DNA of 64,000 bases from Sporosarcina sp. FSL K6-2383 (GTDB lineage Bacteria; Bacillota; Bacilli; Bacillales_A; Planococcaceae): NCBI RefSeq assembly GCF_038618305.1, contig NZ_CP152017.1, positions 1,651,501 through 1,715,500 on the forward strand, given 5' to 3'. A model generated the notes under the pieces. The model made no database searches. It was given only the letters and a program-made list of their open reading frames with translations, and was not told where the DNA came from. Positions 53,254-61,906 of the stretch are shown in pieces. The position numbers were made by a program, and so were the translations under genes. The first letter of the stretch is position 1. Every line of letters begins with the position of its first letter.

Positions 53254-54252
53254 ATGTTTTCAGCTGTATTTGGATCAGTTGAGCAAGGGATCATCTATGC
53301 AATTATGGCACTCGGAGTGTATCTTACATTCCGAGTGTTAGATTTTCCGGACTTAACGGTGGATGGAAGTTTTGTAACAGGAGCGGCAGTTGCGGCCACG
53401 ATGATTTTCTTTGGCTACCACCCACTACTCGCTACAGCAGTTGCTATTGCGATTGGCTTTATCGCAGGCTGTGTAACGGGACTCTTACATACAAAAGGCA
53501 AAATCAATCCACTGTTAGCGGGAATTTTGATGATGATTGCCTTATACTCAATTAATTTAAGAATTATGGGCTTAACGCTCGAAAGCTCTGTTGGACGTCC
53601 TAATATTCCATTGTTAAATGCGGAAACGTTATTTAGCAAGTTTACTATTTTTTGGAGCACACTTGGCATTGACGATGCGATCAATCAGTTTTTCGGCTCT
53701 TTAGGCGTTCAATATTTGCCTAAGACATGGGGAACGCTGTTTTTAATGCTAGTTGTGACATTAGTGATTAAATTTGTTGTCGATTGGTTTTTGAAAACAG
53801 AAATTGGCCTTGCGATACGGGCAACGGGCAATAATAAAAAAATGATCCGCAGTTTTTCGGCGAACACAGACACGCTAATCATTCTTGGACTAGGTTTATC
53901 CAACGGACTTGTGGCATTTTCAGGTGCCTTAATCGCCCAGTACTCGAAGTTTTCCGATATTGGAATGGGGATTGGGATGATTATTATTGGGCTAGCGTCC
54001 GTTATTATTGGAGAAGCCATTTTTGGAACGAAAACGATTATGCGCACAACGCTTGCAGTTGTTGTGGGTGCTATTATTTATAGAATTATCATTGGTTTGG
54101 CTCTGCGAGTTGAATTTTTGGATGCGGGAGATTTGAAGTTGATCACTGCGCTGATTGTCATTCTTGCGCTAGTTTTACCGCAGTTTATTGAGAAGAAACG
54201 TGAAAAAAATAGAAAAGAAAAGCGTCATGCTGAGCGATTGGCTGGCTCGTAA
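53254..54252 (+). CDS. ABC importer permease (BPD_transp_2)
   Basis: 332 residues with about nine hydrophobic segments. It opens FGSVEQGIIYAIMALGVYLTFRVLDFPDLTVDGSF, the hallmark of the permease that goes with PF04392 binding proteins, and contains TEIGLAIRATGNNKKMIRSFSANTD, the cytoplasmic coupling loop. The C-terminus is highly basic. 17 bases after the binding-protein gene with SD AGGAGATGAG. Confidence 0.88.
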   Translation: MFSAVFGSVEQGIIYAIMALGVYLTFRVLDFPDLTVDGSFVTGAAVAATMIFFGYHPLLATAVAIAIGFIAGCVTGLLHTKGKINPLLAGILMMIALYSINLRIMGLTLESSVGRPNIPLLNAETLFSKFTIFWSTLGIDDAINQFFGSLGVQYLPKTWGTLFLMLVVTLVIKFVVDWFLKTEIGLAIRATGNNKKMIRSFSANTDTLIILGLGLSNGLVAFSGALIAQYSKFSDIGMGIGMIIIGLASVIIGEAIFGTKTIMRTTLAVVVGAIIYRIIIGLALRVEFLDAGDLKLITALIVILALVLPQFIEKKREKNRKEKRHAERLAGS

Positions 54253-54279
54253 CCACGCTGAAAAAGGAGGGCGATTCCG

Positions 54280-55077
54280 TTGTTGAAACTCCAGCAAATC
54301 AATAAGATATTCAATGAGGCGACGCCTGATGAAAAAATTGCACTCGATCAAATTAATCTACATTTAAAACCGGGCGATTTTGTGACTGTCATTGGTAGTA
54401 ATGGTGCGGGTAAATCGACGATGATGAATATGATTTCTGGTGCATTGACACCTGATTTTGGTACGATTGAAATTGACGGAGAAGACGTTGTGAGATTGCC
54501 AGAATACAAACGTTCTATCAAAATTGGACGAGTTTTCCAAGATCCAATGGCGGGAACGGCTCCTGCGATGACGATTGAGGAAAATTTGGCGATGGCCTAT
54601 TCTCGCAATAAAAAGCGTGGATTACGCAAAGGTGTCGATAAGAAACGCCGGGAGTATTTCCGCTCATCACTTGAAACGCTGCACTTGAATTTAGAAAATC
54701 GGATGAATGCCAAAGTCGGTATGCTATCAGGTGGAGAACGCCAAGCACTTTCTTTGCTGATGGCAACGTTTACGCAGCCATCTATTTTGTTGCTTGATGA
54801 ACATACAGCGGCCCTTGACCCATCAAGAGCCGAGTTGATCACGAATTTAACGAAGCAGCTTGTTGACAAGGATGAATTGACAACGCTTATGGTCACGCAT
54901 AATATGCAGCAGGCTATGGATTTGGGCAACCGACTTATTATGATGGACAAAGGTCAAATTATTTTAGAAGTCGAAGCTGAAGAGAAGAAGCAGTTGACGA
55001 TTGAAAAGCTAATGGCTGAATTCCAACGCATTCGCGGTGAGAAATTAAATAGTGACGCAGCTTTGCTGTCCGTGTGA
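54280..55077 (+). CDS. ABC importer ATP-binding protein
   Basis: 265 residues. Walker A GSNGAGKST, signature MLSGGERQALSL, Walker B ILLLDEHTAALDP, where His replaces the usual Pro after DE, and H-loop LMVTHNMQQAMD. The DEHTAALDP variant is typical of this importer type. Start is one of two TTG codons (54280/54283) after AAGGAGGG. Last gene of the operon; terminator follows. Confidence 0.88.
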   Translation: MLKLQQINKIFNEATPDEKIALDQINLHLKPGDFVTVIGSNGAGKSTMMNMISGALTPDFGTIEIDGEDVVRLPEYKRSIKIGRVFQDPMAGTAPAMTIEENLAMAYSRNKKRGLRKGVDKKRREYFRSSLETLHLNLENRMNAKVGMLSGGERQALSLLMATFTQPSILLLDEHTAALDPSRAELITNLTKQLVDKDELTTLMVTHNMQQAMDLGNRLIMMDKGQIILEVEAEEKKQLTIEKLMAEFQRIRGEKLNSDAALLSV

Positions 55078-55082
55078 TATGA

Positions 55083-55129
55083 AAAGGCATGACTTGTTGT
55101 AGTTGATAACGAGTTATGTCTTTTTTTGT
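55083..55129 (+). terminator. Terminator after the ABC importer operon
   Basis: AAAGGCATGACT-GTT pairs with AAC-AGTTATGTCTTT with G-T pairs, followed by TTTTTTT. Confidence 0.7.
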
Positions 55130-55146
55130 TGGAGAAGGTTCCTCGG

Positions 55147-55241
55147 GGTAGTCGAGTTCTGGGGAAAGGTAGTCCAGTTTGTCTTGAAGGTAGTCGAGTT
55201 TTCCAGAGGTAGTTGAATTTATTTGAAAAAGTAGTCCGGTT
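55147..55241. repeat. Tandem repeat, five copies of a ~21 bp unit
   Basis: The core GGTAGTCGAGTT or close variants occurs at 55147, 55168, 55189, 55208 and 55230, spaced 19-22 bases apart. On the minus strand the units read KLDYL-like peptides but there is no supported gene. Position: between the importer terminator and the oxidase promoter. Confidence 0.75.
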
Positions 55242-55332
55242 TTCAAATATCATCGTCTGATTCTATCTAAGCGATGCCTATCCGGAGAACTGTTATAATA
55301 AGGAGACTTATTACAGAAAAAAGGTGTTTATC

Positions 55333-56454
55333 ATGAGGAAATATATTATTATTGGTGCTGGAATTTTAGGTGCGTCGACAGCGTATCATTTGGCGAAAGC
55401 TGGTGCAGACGTATTAGTTATTGATCGTAAGGATGCAGGACAGGCAACGGATGCCGCGGCTGGAATTATTTGTCCGTGGTTGTCCCAGCGGAGAAATAAA
55501 GCCTGGTATGCACTTGCGAAAGCGGGGGCGGCGTATTATCAGCCACTCATCAGTCAACTTGAAGAAGATGGCGAAACGGACACAGGTTATCGGGCGGTTG
55601 GCGCCATTAATTTGCATACGGATTCTGTTAAACTCGGCAAAATGGAAAAACGTGCAATGACAAGAAGAGAGGATGCGCCTGAAATAGGTGACATTCGCCA
55701 ATTAAATGCAATGGATACATCAGCATTATTCCCACCCCTATCCTCAGATTATTCGTCTGTTCATGTTAGTGGTGCAGCGCGAGTCAATGGACGAGCTTTG
55801 CGGGATGCCCTCATCCAAGGGGCAAACAAACATGGTGCAAAATTTACTTGTGGCTCAGCTGCGCTTATTGCAACCAACAACCATGTCACGGGTGTCCAAG
55901 TAGGTGAGCAATTGTTTAGTGCAAACACCGTCATTGTAACAGCGGGTGCTTGGGCCGCTGAATTGTTGACGCCGCTTGGTGTTAATTTACAAATAAATGC
56001 CCAAAAAGCACAAATTGTTCATTTGCAACTAAATCATACACAAACTGATAAATGGCCTGTTGTTATGCCGCCGACAGATCAATATATTTTGGCATTTGAT
56101 GAGGGGAAAGTGGTAATCGGCGCGACGCATGAAGATGATGTTCAATTTGATCAGCATGTCACGGCAGGTGGCTTGCATGAAGTGTTGGATAAAGCATTGT
56201 CAGTAGCACCTGGCTTAGAGGATGCTACATTTAGCGAAGCCCGCGTAGGTTATCGTCCATTTACACCAGGATTTCTGCCGATTATTGGCGAAGTGCCGGG
56301 AGTAAAAGGTTTACTTCTGGCCAACGGACTTGGAGCTTCTGGTTTAACGGTCGGACCATTTCTAGGACAGCAGTTGGCACAACTAGCGTTAGGTGAACCA
56401 GTTGATATTGATTTGGAATTGTATGATGTTGCTGCAGCTATCGCGACTAGTTGA
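55333..56454 (+). CDS. FAD-dependent oxidoreductase, DAO family
   Basis: 373 residues from ATG 55333 (AAAGGTG upstream). The N-terminal FAD-binding GxGxxG is IIGAGILGASTAYHLAKAG, with the acidic end VIDRKDAG. AAGIICPWLSQRR follows, and the C-terminal FAD contact is FLPIIGEVPGVKGLLLANGLGASGLT. The fold is that of glycine oxidase, D-amino acid dehydrogenase or sarcosine oxidase; a cytoplasmic amine or amino acid oxidase. The substrate cannot be set. It lies after an amino-acid-type importer but is separated from it by a terminator. Confidence 0.87.
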   Translation: MRKYIIIGAGILGASTAYHLAKAGADVLVIDRKDAGQATDAAAGIICPWLSQRRNKAWYALAKAGAAYYQPLISQLEEDGETDTGYRAVGAINLHTDSVKLGKMEKRAMTRREDAPEIGDIRQLNAMDTSALFPPLSSDYSSVHVSGAARVNGRALRDALIQGANKHGAKFTCGSAALIATNNHVTGVQVGEQLFSANTVIVTAGAWAAELLTPLGVNLQINAQKAQIVHLQLNHTQTDKWPVVMPPTDQYILAFDEGKVVIGATHEDDVQFDQHVTAGGLHEVLDKALSVAPGLEDATFSEARVGYRPFTPGFLPIIGEVPGVKGLLLANGLGASGLTVGPFLGQQLAQLALGEPVDIDLELYDVAAAIATS

Positions 56455-56644
56455 TGGATTGGCTAGCTCTTCTCGCTGAATTTATTATTGAGTAAACAAA
56501 CGAAAAAGCTTATACAATCACGTTTGTGTAAGTAATTCGATAATTATTGATGTTTTCAGAACAATAGTTCATTTTCATAAAGAGTATCCTTTCCATTTTC
56601 AGTACATAAGCTATGTGGAAGTTGAAGGATGGGGGGTACCGATA

Positions 56645-56779
56645 ATGGACTTAGTAAATTTATATGCAATTATGGATGACTACCGTAGGCAGACGCAGCT
56701 ACGCAAAAAGACAAGTGGTGAAAAACGAGCACTGTCATTACGGAAAGAAGACCAACGACTGAACGGACAAAAGTCCTGA
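56645..56779 (+). CDS. Possible small basic protein, unknown
   Basis: 44 codons: MDLVNLYAIMDDYRRQTQLRKK... ending QRLNGQKS. A GGGGGG ribosome-like site lies 8 bases before ATG. Composition is charged and helical. It is followed immediately by a terminator whose left arm lies inside its 3' end. No family recognised; too short for routine detection. Confidence 0.45.
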   Translation: MDLVNLYAIMDDYRRQTQLRKKTSGEKRALSLRKEDQRLNGQKS

Positions 56780-56799
56780 CAGTCGTTTTCTTTTTATCA
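56752..56799 (+). terminator. Terminator overlapping the small ORF end
   Basis: AACGACTG pairs with CAGTCGTT across an 18-base loop, followed by TTCTTTTT. Confidence 0.72.
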
Positions 56800-56922
56800 C
56801 TAATGGAAAGTTGGACGGATATTTTGGGGTGTGGCAGTCCATGAATAAAGGATAAAAGAAAATTTGGGTATACTACTGGAATGATACTCGGTGGTAGAAA
56901 GAAAAGAGAATTAGCTTTTTTC

Positions 56923-56964
56923 TTGCAATCGACAAAACATTTGTTTATAATATAAACAAATGTT
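56923..56964 (+). promoter_or_regulatory. Promoter with perfect 29 bp operator of psuK-psuG
   Basis: -35 TTGCAA (56923-56928), 17-base spacer, -10 TATAAT (56946-56951). A perfect inverted repeat AACATTTGTTTAT-AAT-ATAAACAAATGTT (56936-56964) covers the -10 and probable start site. The ATG at 56960 is inside this operator, which argues against it as the start codon. Confidence 0.85.
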
Positions 56965-56974
56965 AAAGAGGGTG

Positions 56975-58078
56975 GTGGTGGTATTGAATGAGAAGGAAGC
57001 GGCGATTGTTATGCTTCTTCGAAAAAATCCATTTTTGACCCAACAGGACATGGCCGATCAATTGGAAATGTCAAGACCTGCGCTTGCCAATCTTATCTCG
57101 GGATTGGTGAGGCGTGGCGTTATCACAGGGCGTGCTTATATTTTATCTGAGGATAATGAAGTGGTTTGTATCGGCGGAGCGAATGTCGACCGAAAGTTTC
57201 ATCTGAAAGAAGCCACACAATTGGGTACGTCAAATCCTTCTGCAATGTCCGTGGCGGTCGGGGGCGTTGCTCGTAATATCGCAGATAATCTTGGGCGGCT
57301 CGATCACTCAGTTCGATTATTAACAGTTGCAGGTAATGATGCGGATTGGCAATTGATTGAACAAGAGTCTGCGGATTTTATGGATGTTAAGGCAGTTGGA
57401 TTATTGCCAGGACAATCTACAGGTTCTTATTCGGCGGTGCTTAGCACGGATGGAGAATTGGTTGTTGCGATGGCTAATATGGATGTCTATGATGCGTTGT
57501 CGGTTGATTATATTGAAAGCAATGATCGATTGATTGCCAATGCTGCATTAGTAGTGATGGATTTGAATTGTCCGAAAGAAACGGTTGAATTTGTGAAAAG
57601 TCGTGCAATAGCACATGGTACGGACCTAGCAATTGTTCCTGTATCTTCACCGAAAATGACGCGGATGCCGGATAATTTGGAAGGTGTGACTTGGTTTATC
57701 TGTAATCAGGATGAAGCCGAAACCTACACAGGGCAATCGATTCAAAATGCTGCAGATTGGGAAAGTGCTGTGCATAAATTGTTCGAAGCGGGCGCAGAGA
57801 ACGTTGTTGTAACGGCTGGTTCGAAGGGTGTTATGGCAGGAAAACATGGCGGAGAAGTGAAAAGATATACAGCAATGAGTGGTGTATCCGTGGAAGATGT
57901 TACTGGAGCGGGTGATGCATTTGTTTCCGGTGTTTTACACGGACATTTAGAAGGTGTGGATACAAGTGAGGCGATTCGTTGTGGATTAGTCAATGCCGCA
58001 AAAACGCTTGAATCATCCTATACAGTACGACCAGAATTAACAAAAGAGCAGCTCACAATCGAATTGGAGGAATACTAA
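56975..58078 (+). CDS. psuK: Pseudouridine kinase with N-terminal HTH domain
   Basis: About 367 residues. An N-terminal winged HTH (about 1-55, [30 protein letters not shown] in features) is fused to a PfkB-family kinase with [26 protein letters not shown] and the catalytic signature [14 protein letters not shown]. It phosphorylates pseudouridine to its 5'-phosphate, the substrate of the next gene. I choose a GTG start after AGAGGG (56975 or 56978); the ATG at 56960 lies in the operator without an SD. The HTH presumably binds that palindrome. The stop overlaps psuG by one base. Confidence 0.88.
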   Translation: MVVLNEKEAAIVMLLRKNPFLTQQDMADQLEMSRPALANLISGLVRRGVITGRAYILSEDNEVVCIGGANVDRKFHLKEATQLGTSNPSAMSVAVGGVARNIADNLGRLDHSVRLLTVAGNDADWQLIEQESADFMDVKAVGLLPGQSTGSYSAVLSTDGELVVAMANMDVYDALSVDYIESNDRLIANAALVVMDLNCPKETVEFVKSRAIAHGTDLAIVPVSSPKMTRMPDNLEGVTWFICNQDEAETYTGQSIQNAADWESAVHKLFEAGAENVVVTAGSKGVMAGKHGGEVKRYTAMSGVSVEDVTGAGDAFVSGVLHGHLEGVDTSEAIRCGLVNAAKTLESSYTVRPELTKEQLTIELEEY

Positions 58079-58989
58079 TGGAAAAATATCTATCTTACTC
58101 AGCAGAAGTACAAGAAGCAATGGCACAAGGAAAGCCGGTCGTCGCACTCGAATCGACGATCATTTCACACGGTATGCCATACCCACAAAACGTGAAAACA
58201 GCACGAGAAGTGGAACAAATTATCCGTGATAATGGTGCGGTACCTGCAACAATCGCAATTATTGATGGTATGATCAAAATCGGTCTTTCAGATGAAGAAC
58301 TTGAAATGTTCGGGAATAGTCAAGGAGTTGCGAAGGTTTCACGTCGTGATATCGGCTATTTAATCGCAACAAAACAACTTGGTGCGACAACGGTTGCTGC
58401 AACAATGATCTGTGCAGAACTTGCTGGTATTCCTATCTTTGTAACAGGTGGTATTGGTGGTGTTCACCGCGGTGCGGAAACAACAATGGATATCTCTGCT
58501 GACCTCGAAGAACTTGCGCAAACGGACGTTGCTGTTATTTGTGCGGGTGCGAAATCAATTCTTGATATCGGTTTGACACTTGAGTATTTAGAAACAAAAG
58601 GTGTGCCAGTTGTGGGCTATGGAACAGATGTGTTACCAGCTTTCTATACACGTACAAGTGAATTTTCACTTCAAATTCGTGCAGACAAACCTGAAACGGT
58701 TGCGGACATGCTTCGTGCGAAATGGGATCTTGGATTAAAAGGCGGAGCAGTCATTGCTAACCCAATTCCAGAAGCGGATGCAATGGAAGAAAGTTTCATC
58801 AATGGCATTATTAAAACAGCACTAGACGAAGCGAATGCAAATGGTATCGCGGGTAAAGATGTCACGCCATTCATGCTTGGTAAAGTGAAAGAATTGACAG
58901 ATGGTAAGAGCTTGGATGCTAACATTGCTTTAGTGAAACATAACGCAGTGATCGGTGCGCAAATTGCAGTTGCGTTTAACGGAAAGTAA
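58078..58989 (+). CDS. psuG: Pseudouridine-5'-phosphate glycosidase
   Basis: 303 residues of the PsuG/IndA family. Motifs [16 protein letters not shown] near the N-terminus, [22 protein letters not shown] in the middle and [15 protein letters not shown] supply the metal- and phosphate-binding site. It splits pseudouridine-5'-phosphate into uracil and ribose-5-phosphate, completing salvage of pseudouridine from RNA turnover. Start ATG overlaps the psuK stop (TAATG). No PsuT-type transporter is adjacent. Confidence 0.93.
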   Translation: MEKYLSYSAEVQEAMAQGKPVVALESTIISHGMPYPQNVKTAREVEQIIRDNGAVPATIAIIDGMIKIGLSDEELEMFGNSQGVAKVSRRDIGYLIATKQLGATTVAATMICAELAGIPIFVTGGIGGVHRGAETTMDISADLEELAQTDVAVICAGAKSILDIGLTLEYLETKGVPVVGYGTDVLPAFYTRTSEFSLQIRADKPETVADMLRAKWDLGLKGGAVIANPIPEADAMEESFINGIIKTALDEANANGIAGKDVTPFMLGKVKELTDGKSLDANIALVKHNAVIGAQIAVAFNGK

Positions 58990-58995
58990 AACAAC

Positions 58996-59042
58996 AAAAG
59001 GAATCGTCGCTCTTCAATTGAAGAATGATGATTCCCTTTTTA
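58996..59042 (+). terminator. Terminator after psuG
   Basis: AAAAGGAATC-TC and CTTCAATTGAAG form nested stems with GATTCCCTTTTT. Confidence 0.75.
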
Positions 59043-59065
59043 ATCTCGAATGCCATGTCTACAAT

Positions 59066-59109
59066 AAAAGGTGCTAGGTTCTGAATTATTTCAGAACCTA
59101 GCACCTTTT
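59066..59109. repeat. Perfect 19 bp hairpin of the AGGTTC family
   Basis: AAAAGGTGCTAGGTTCTGA / TCAGAACCTAGCACCTTTT with a 6-base loop. Able to terminate in both directions; sequence related to hairpins at 8812, 9190 and 32404. Confidence 0.8.
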
Positions 59110-59259
59110 GTTTACGAAAACCCATTGATAAAAATAAAAATCTATGGTAAATTAATATAGAAACTCATTTTATTTTATTGTGTGTATAATTAACCTAATC
59201 TTATTATATACCATGAAATCTTTTCAGTCAACACTTATTTTAATAAAGGAGTGTTTTAT

Positions 59260-61596
59260 ATGAATATGGAAAATAAGCAAGAGCAACAACGGGTGAACAA
59301 CGTCGTGAAAATCATCACAGAGCAAATTGGCAAGCTGGAAAACGAAACCGGTCGACGTCGTAAAGAAGTTGTCGATTTCCGAAAACACTTTTGGGATGAC
59401 GTTAAGATTAACACAGATACATTCGACGATTATCTGGAAACGATTATTGGCTTGAGACAGCAGAGTCAAACGCTAGCGGTAAATGAAAGTACTCATAGAC
59501 AAGCTTCCAAGCGCTTATCAGAGCTACGTCGCATGGAGAAGGTACCCTATTTCGGTCGGATCGATATACTCGAGGAAGGTGTATCTACTAGGGAAAGTAT
59601 TTACATCGGCGTCTCTACGCTAATGGATGAAAATGGAGAGGACTTCCTAATCTACGATTGGAGAGCACCAATTTCGAGCGTCTACTATGATTACGGACCA
59701 GGTCCGATTGAATATACCACACCCGGAGGAGTGATTCACGGGATGTTGGAGAAGAAATGGCAATATATAATCAGTGGTGGGGTTATTGAATCTTTGTTCG
59801 ACACGAGTCTCACTATCGGGGATGAAATTTTACAAAAAGTGCTTGGCAAAGGCACAGACAAACATTTGAACAGCATAGTGGCTACCATCCAACAGGAGCA
59901 AAATCGAATTATCCGGCACGATCACGGAAGACTATTGATCGTTCAAGGAGTAGCTGGCAGTGGTAAGACATCAGCTGCCTTGCAACGGATTGCATACTTG
60001 CTTTATAAGTATCGGGATAGACTGAGAGCCGATCAAATCATTCTATTTTCGCCTAATGCGATGTTTAACAGCTATGTCTCAACAGTTTTGCCTGAGCTCG
60101 GAGAAGAGAATATGCAACAGGTCACTTTCCAAGAATATTTGAATCATAGGTTGAGTAACGCATTTCAAGTCGAGAATCCTTATGAACAATTGGAATTTGT
60201 ATTGACGGAATCGGAAGCACCTTCCTATAAAACGAGGGTTGCGAGTATCCAGTTCAAGGCGTCGCCTCGTTTTTTTGAGGCTATTCAATCATATAGGCAG
60301 TCACTGGAAGTATCCGGCATGATCTTTAGGGGAATTAAATTTAAGGGGAAATCAATCGTTTCCGCTGAACAAATGACAGAAAAATTTTATAGCGAAGACA
60401 CTTCGATCCGCTTTTATAACAGAATTGAGAGACTAACGGAGTGGCTGAACGACCGAATTGATGAAGTGGAGAAGCAAGAACTGACGAAGCAGTGGGTGCA
60501 GGAAGAAATTGAGCTTCTTAGCGACGAAGATTATCGAAAGATTCATAGCCATTTACAGAAAAAACGTAACTCTAAGGAAGAAGAATTCGATAATTATGAG
60601 GATGAGATTGAAACGCTTGGTCGATTAATTGTTCGTAAAAAGCTGAGACCTCTGCGCAAACGGATTCAGGCTCTTCAATTTATCAACATGAAGGGGATAT
60701 ACAAGCAGCTTTTCGCCAATCCAATGCAGATGAAACCGTGGATGAAGGGGGATGCCCCTGAGAAGTGGGCTGATATTTGTCAGTTGTCAGTGGAAATGCT
60801 TGATGAAGGCAAACTGTTTTACGAAGATGCTACTCCATTTTTACTGTTAAAAGAGCTGATCCATGGCTTTCAGATGAATAGTACTATCAAACACGTACTT
60901 GTAGACGAAGCGCAAGATTATTCTTCGTTCCAATTCGAGTTTTTAAAGCGTTTATTTCCTGCGGCAAAAATGACTGCCCTAGGCGATTTTAATCAAGCAA
61001 TATTCGCGCATGCTAGCGAGGTAGTCGATTTCCATACGCTTACTGGCCTATACGGACCGGAAGAAACGGAAGGAATTACTTTGACCCGTAGCTATAGATC
61101 CACAAAGCCGATTGTCGAATTTACACGCGGGCTCGTGCCTAATGGTAAACAAATTACAGCTTTTGAACGCGATGGCGACAAGCCTATTCTGGCTCAATTG
61201 CCTACTCATGCCGAATTGCATCGTTGTATTGCTTCCAAGATTTCAGACTTGCAGAAGCAAAAGTATAATACAATTGCGATTATATGCAAATCGGCAGCTG
61301 AGAGCGCTGTAGCGTTCGAGGCGCTGAGTGGCTTAGAAGAAATTAAACTTGTGAAAAGTGGTTCCGTTGAATACGAGCAAGGCGTTGTTGTTATCCCGGC
61401 GTATTTAGCGAAAGGAATCGAATTCGATGCTGTCATTATTTATGATGCTTCGGCACAAGTATACAGCGATGAAAGCCTACGCCGATTGTTCTATACCGCC
61501 TGTACTCGAGCTATGCATCACTTGCAGCTTTACAGTGTAGGTGAACCGAGCCCCTTTTTGCTCAATGTTACGCCAGAAAGTATAGTGCGGCGTTAG
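59260..61596 (+). CDS. helD: HelD-type RNA polymerase recycling helicase
   Basis: 778 residues, UvrD/Rep superfamily 1. N-terminal coiled coil that enters the RNA polymerase secondary channel (about 10-80), then FGRIDI and YIGVSTL, Walker A VQGVAGSGKTSAAL, motif II VLVDEAQDYSSFQ, late motifs LTRSYRST, AKGIEFDAVIIYDAS and YTACTRAMHHLQL. HelD frees stalled RNA polymerase from nucleic acid using ATP. ATG 59260 has AAGGAG 9 bases upstream; GTG 59251 is nearer. Monocistronic. Confidence 0.92.
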   Translation: MNMENKQEQQRVNNVVKIITEQIGKLENETGRRRKEVVDFRKHFWDDVKINTDTFDDYLETIIGLRQQSQTLAVNESTHRQASKRLSELRRMEKVPYFGRIDILEEGVSTRESIYIGVSTLMDENGEDFLIYDWRAPISSVYYDYGPGPIEYTTPGGVIHGMLEKKWQYIISGGVIESLFDTSLTIGDEILQKVLGKGTDKHLNSIVATIQQEQNRIIRHDHGRLLIVQGVAGSGKTSAALQRIAYLLYKYRDRLRADQIILFSPNAMFNSYVSTVLPELGEENMQQVTFQEYLNHRLSNAFQVENPYEQLEFVLTESEAPSYKTRVASIQFKASPRFFEAIQSYRQSLEVSGMIFRGIKFKGKSIVSAEQMTEKFYSEDTSIRFYNRIERLTEWLNDRIDEVEKQELTKQWVQEEIELLSDEDYRKIHSHLQKKRNSKEEEFDNYEDEIETLGRLIVRKKLRPLRKRIQALQFINMKGIYKQLFANPMQMKPWMKGDAPEKWADICQLSVEMLDEGKLFYEDATPFLLLKELIHGFQMNSTIKHVLVDEAQDYSSFQFEFLKRLFPAAKMTALGDFNQAIFAHASEVVDFHTLTGLYGPEETEGITLTRSYRSTKPIVEFTRGLVPNGKQITAFERDGDKPILAQLPTHAELHRCIASKISDLQKQKYNTIAIICKSAAESAVAFEALSGLEEIKLVKSGSVEYEQGVVVIPAYLAKGIEFDAVIIYDASAQVYSDESLRRLFYTACTRAMHHLQLYSVGEPSPFLLNVTPESIVRR

Positions 61597-61623
61597 GATA
61601 GGATGGTCTGTCCCCGTACAAAG

Positions 61624-61687
61624 AAAAAAGTTGATCGCTATCGTCACGCCGGACTAACCGTAACGCCAATAGTAGATCAACTTTTTT
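61624..61687 (+). terminator. Terminator after helD
   Basis: AAAAAAGTTGATC pairs perfectly with GATCAACTTTTTT across an unusually long 38-base loop that includes CACGCCGG. Confidence 0.72.
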
Positions 61688-61743
61688 ATAAAGAGGATTA
61701 TCAACAAAAAGGGGTCCTCTTTAGCTATAGTGACAGTATAATT

Positions 61744-61821
61744 TATGAAACCCATTTCAGAGCAAGCGAAAAATTAAAATTTTTTAAAAATGCTTAAAAT
61801 TGATATGAAAGGCGTTTCATA
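61744..61821. promoter_or_regulatory. Two LacI-type operators upstream of the regulator
   Basis: TATGAAA-GGCG-TTTCATA (61804-61821) is a perfect inverted repeat; TATGAAA-CCCA-TTTCAGA (61744-61761) is a close match exactly 60 bases upstream. Both lie within 170 bases before the lacI-family gene. Confidence 0.62.
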
Positions 61822-61906
61822 ATTCATACTAAAACTATTCCTAATAAAAATAAATGAATCTATTCCATAAATGATAATTCCTTATCGGGGCGAGGTGAAG
61901 AAAGAG

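Noticed and set aside
54954..55253. Minus-strand frames over the tandem repeat and importer ATPase end
   Set aside because: They overlap a well-supported gene end and the repeat; no ribosome site. The KLDYL peptides are noted only as a property of the repeat.
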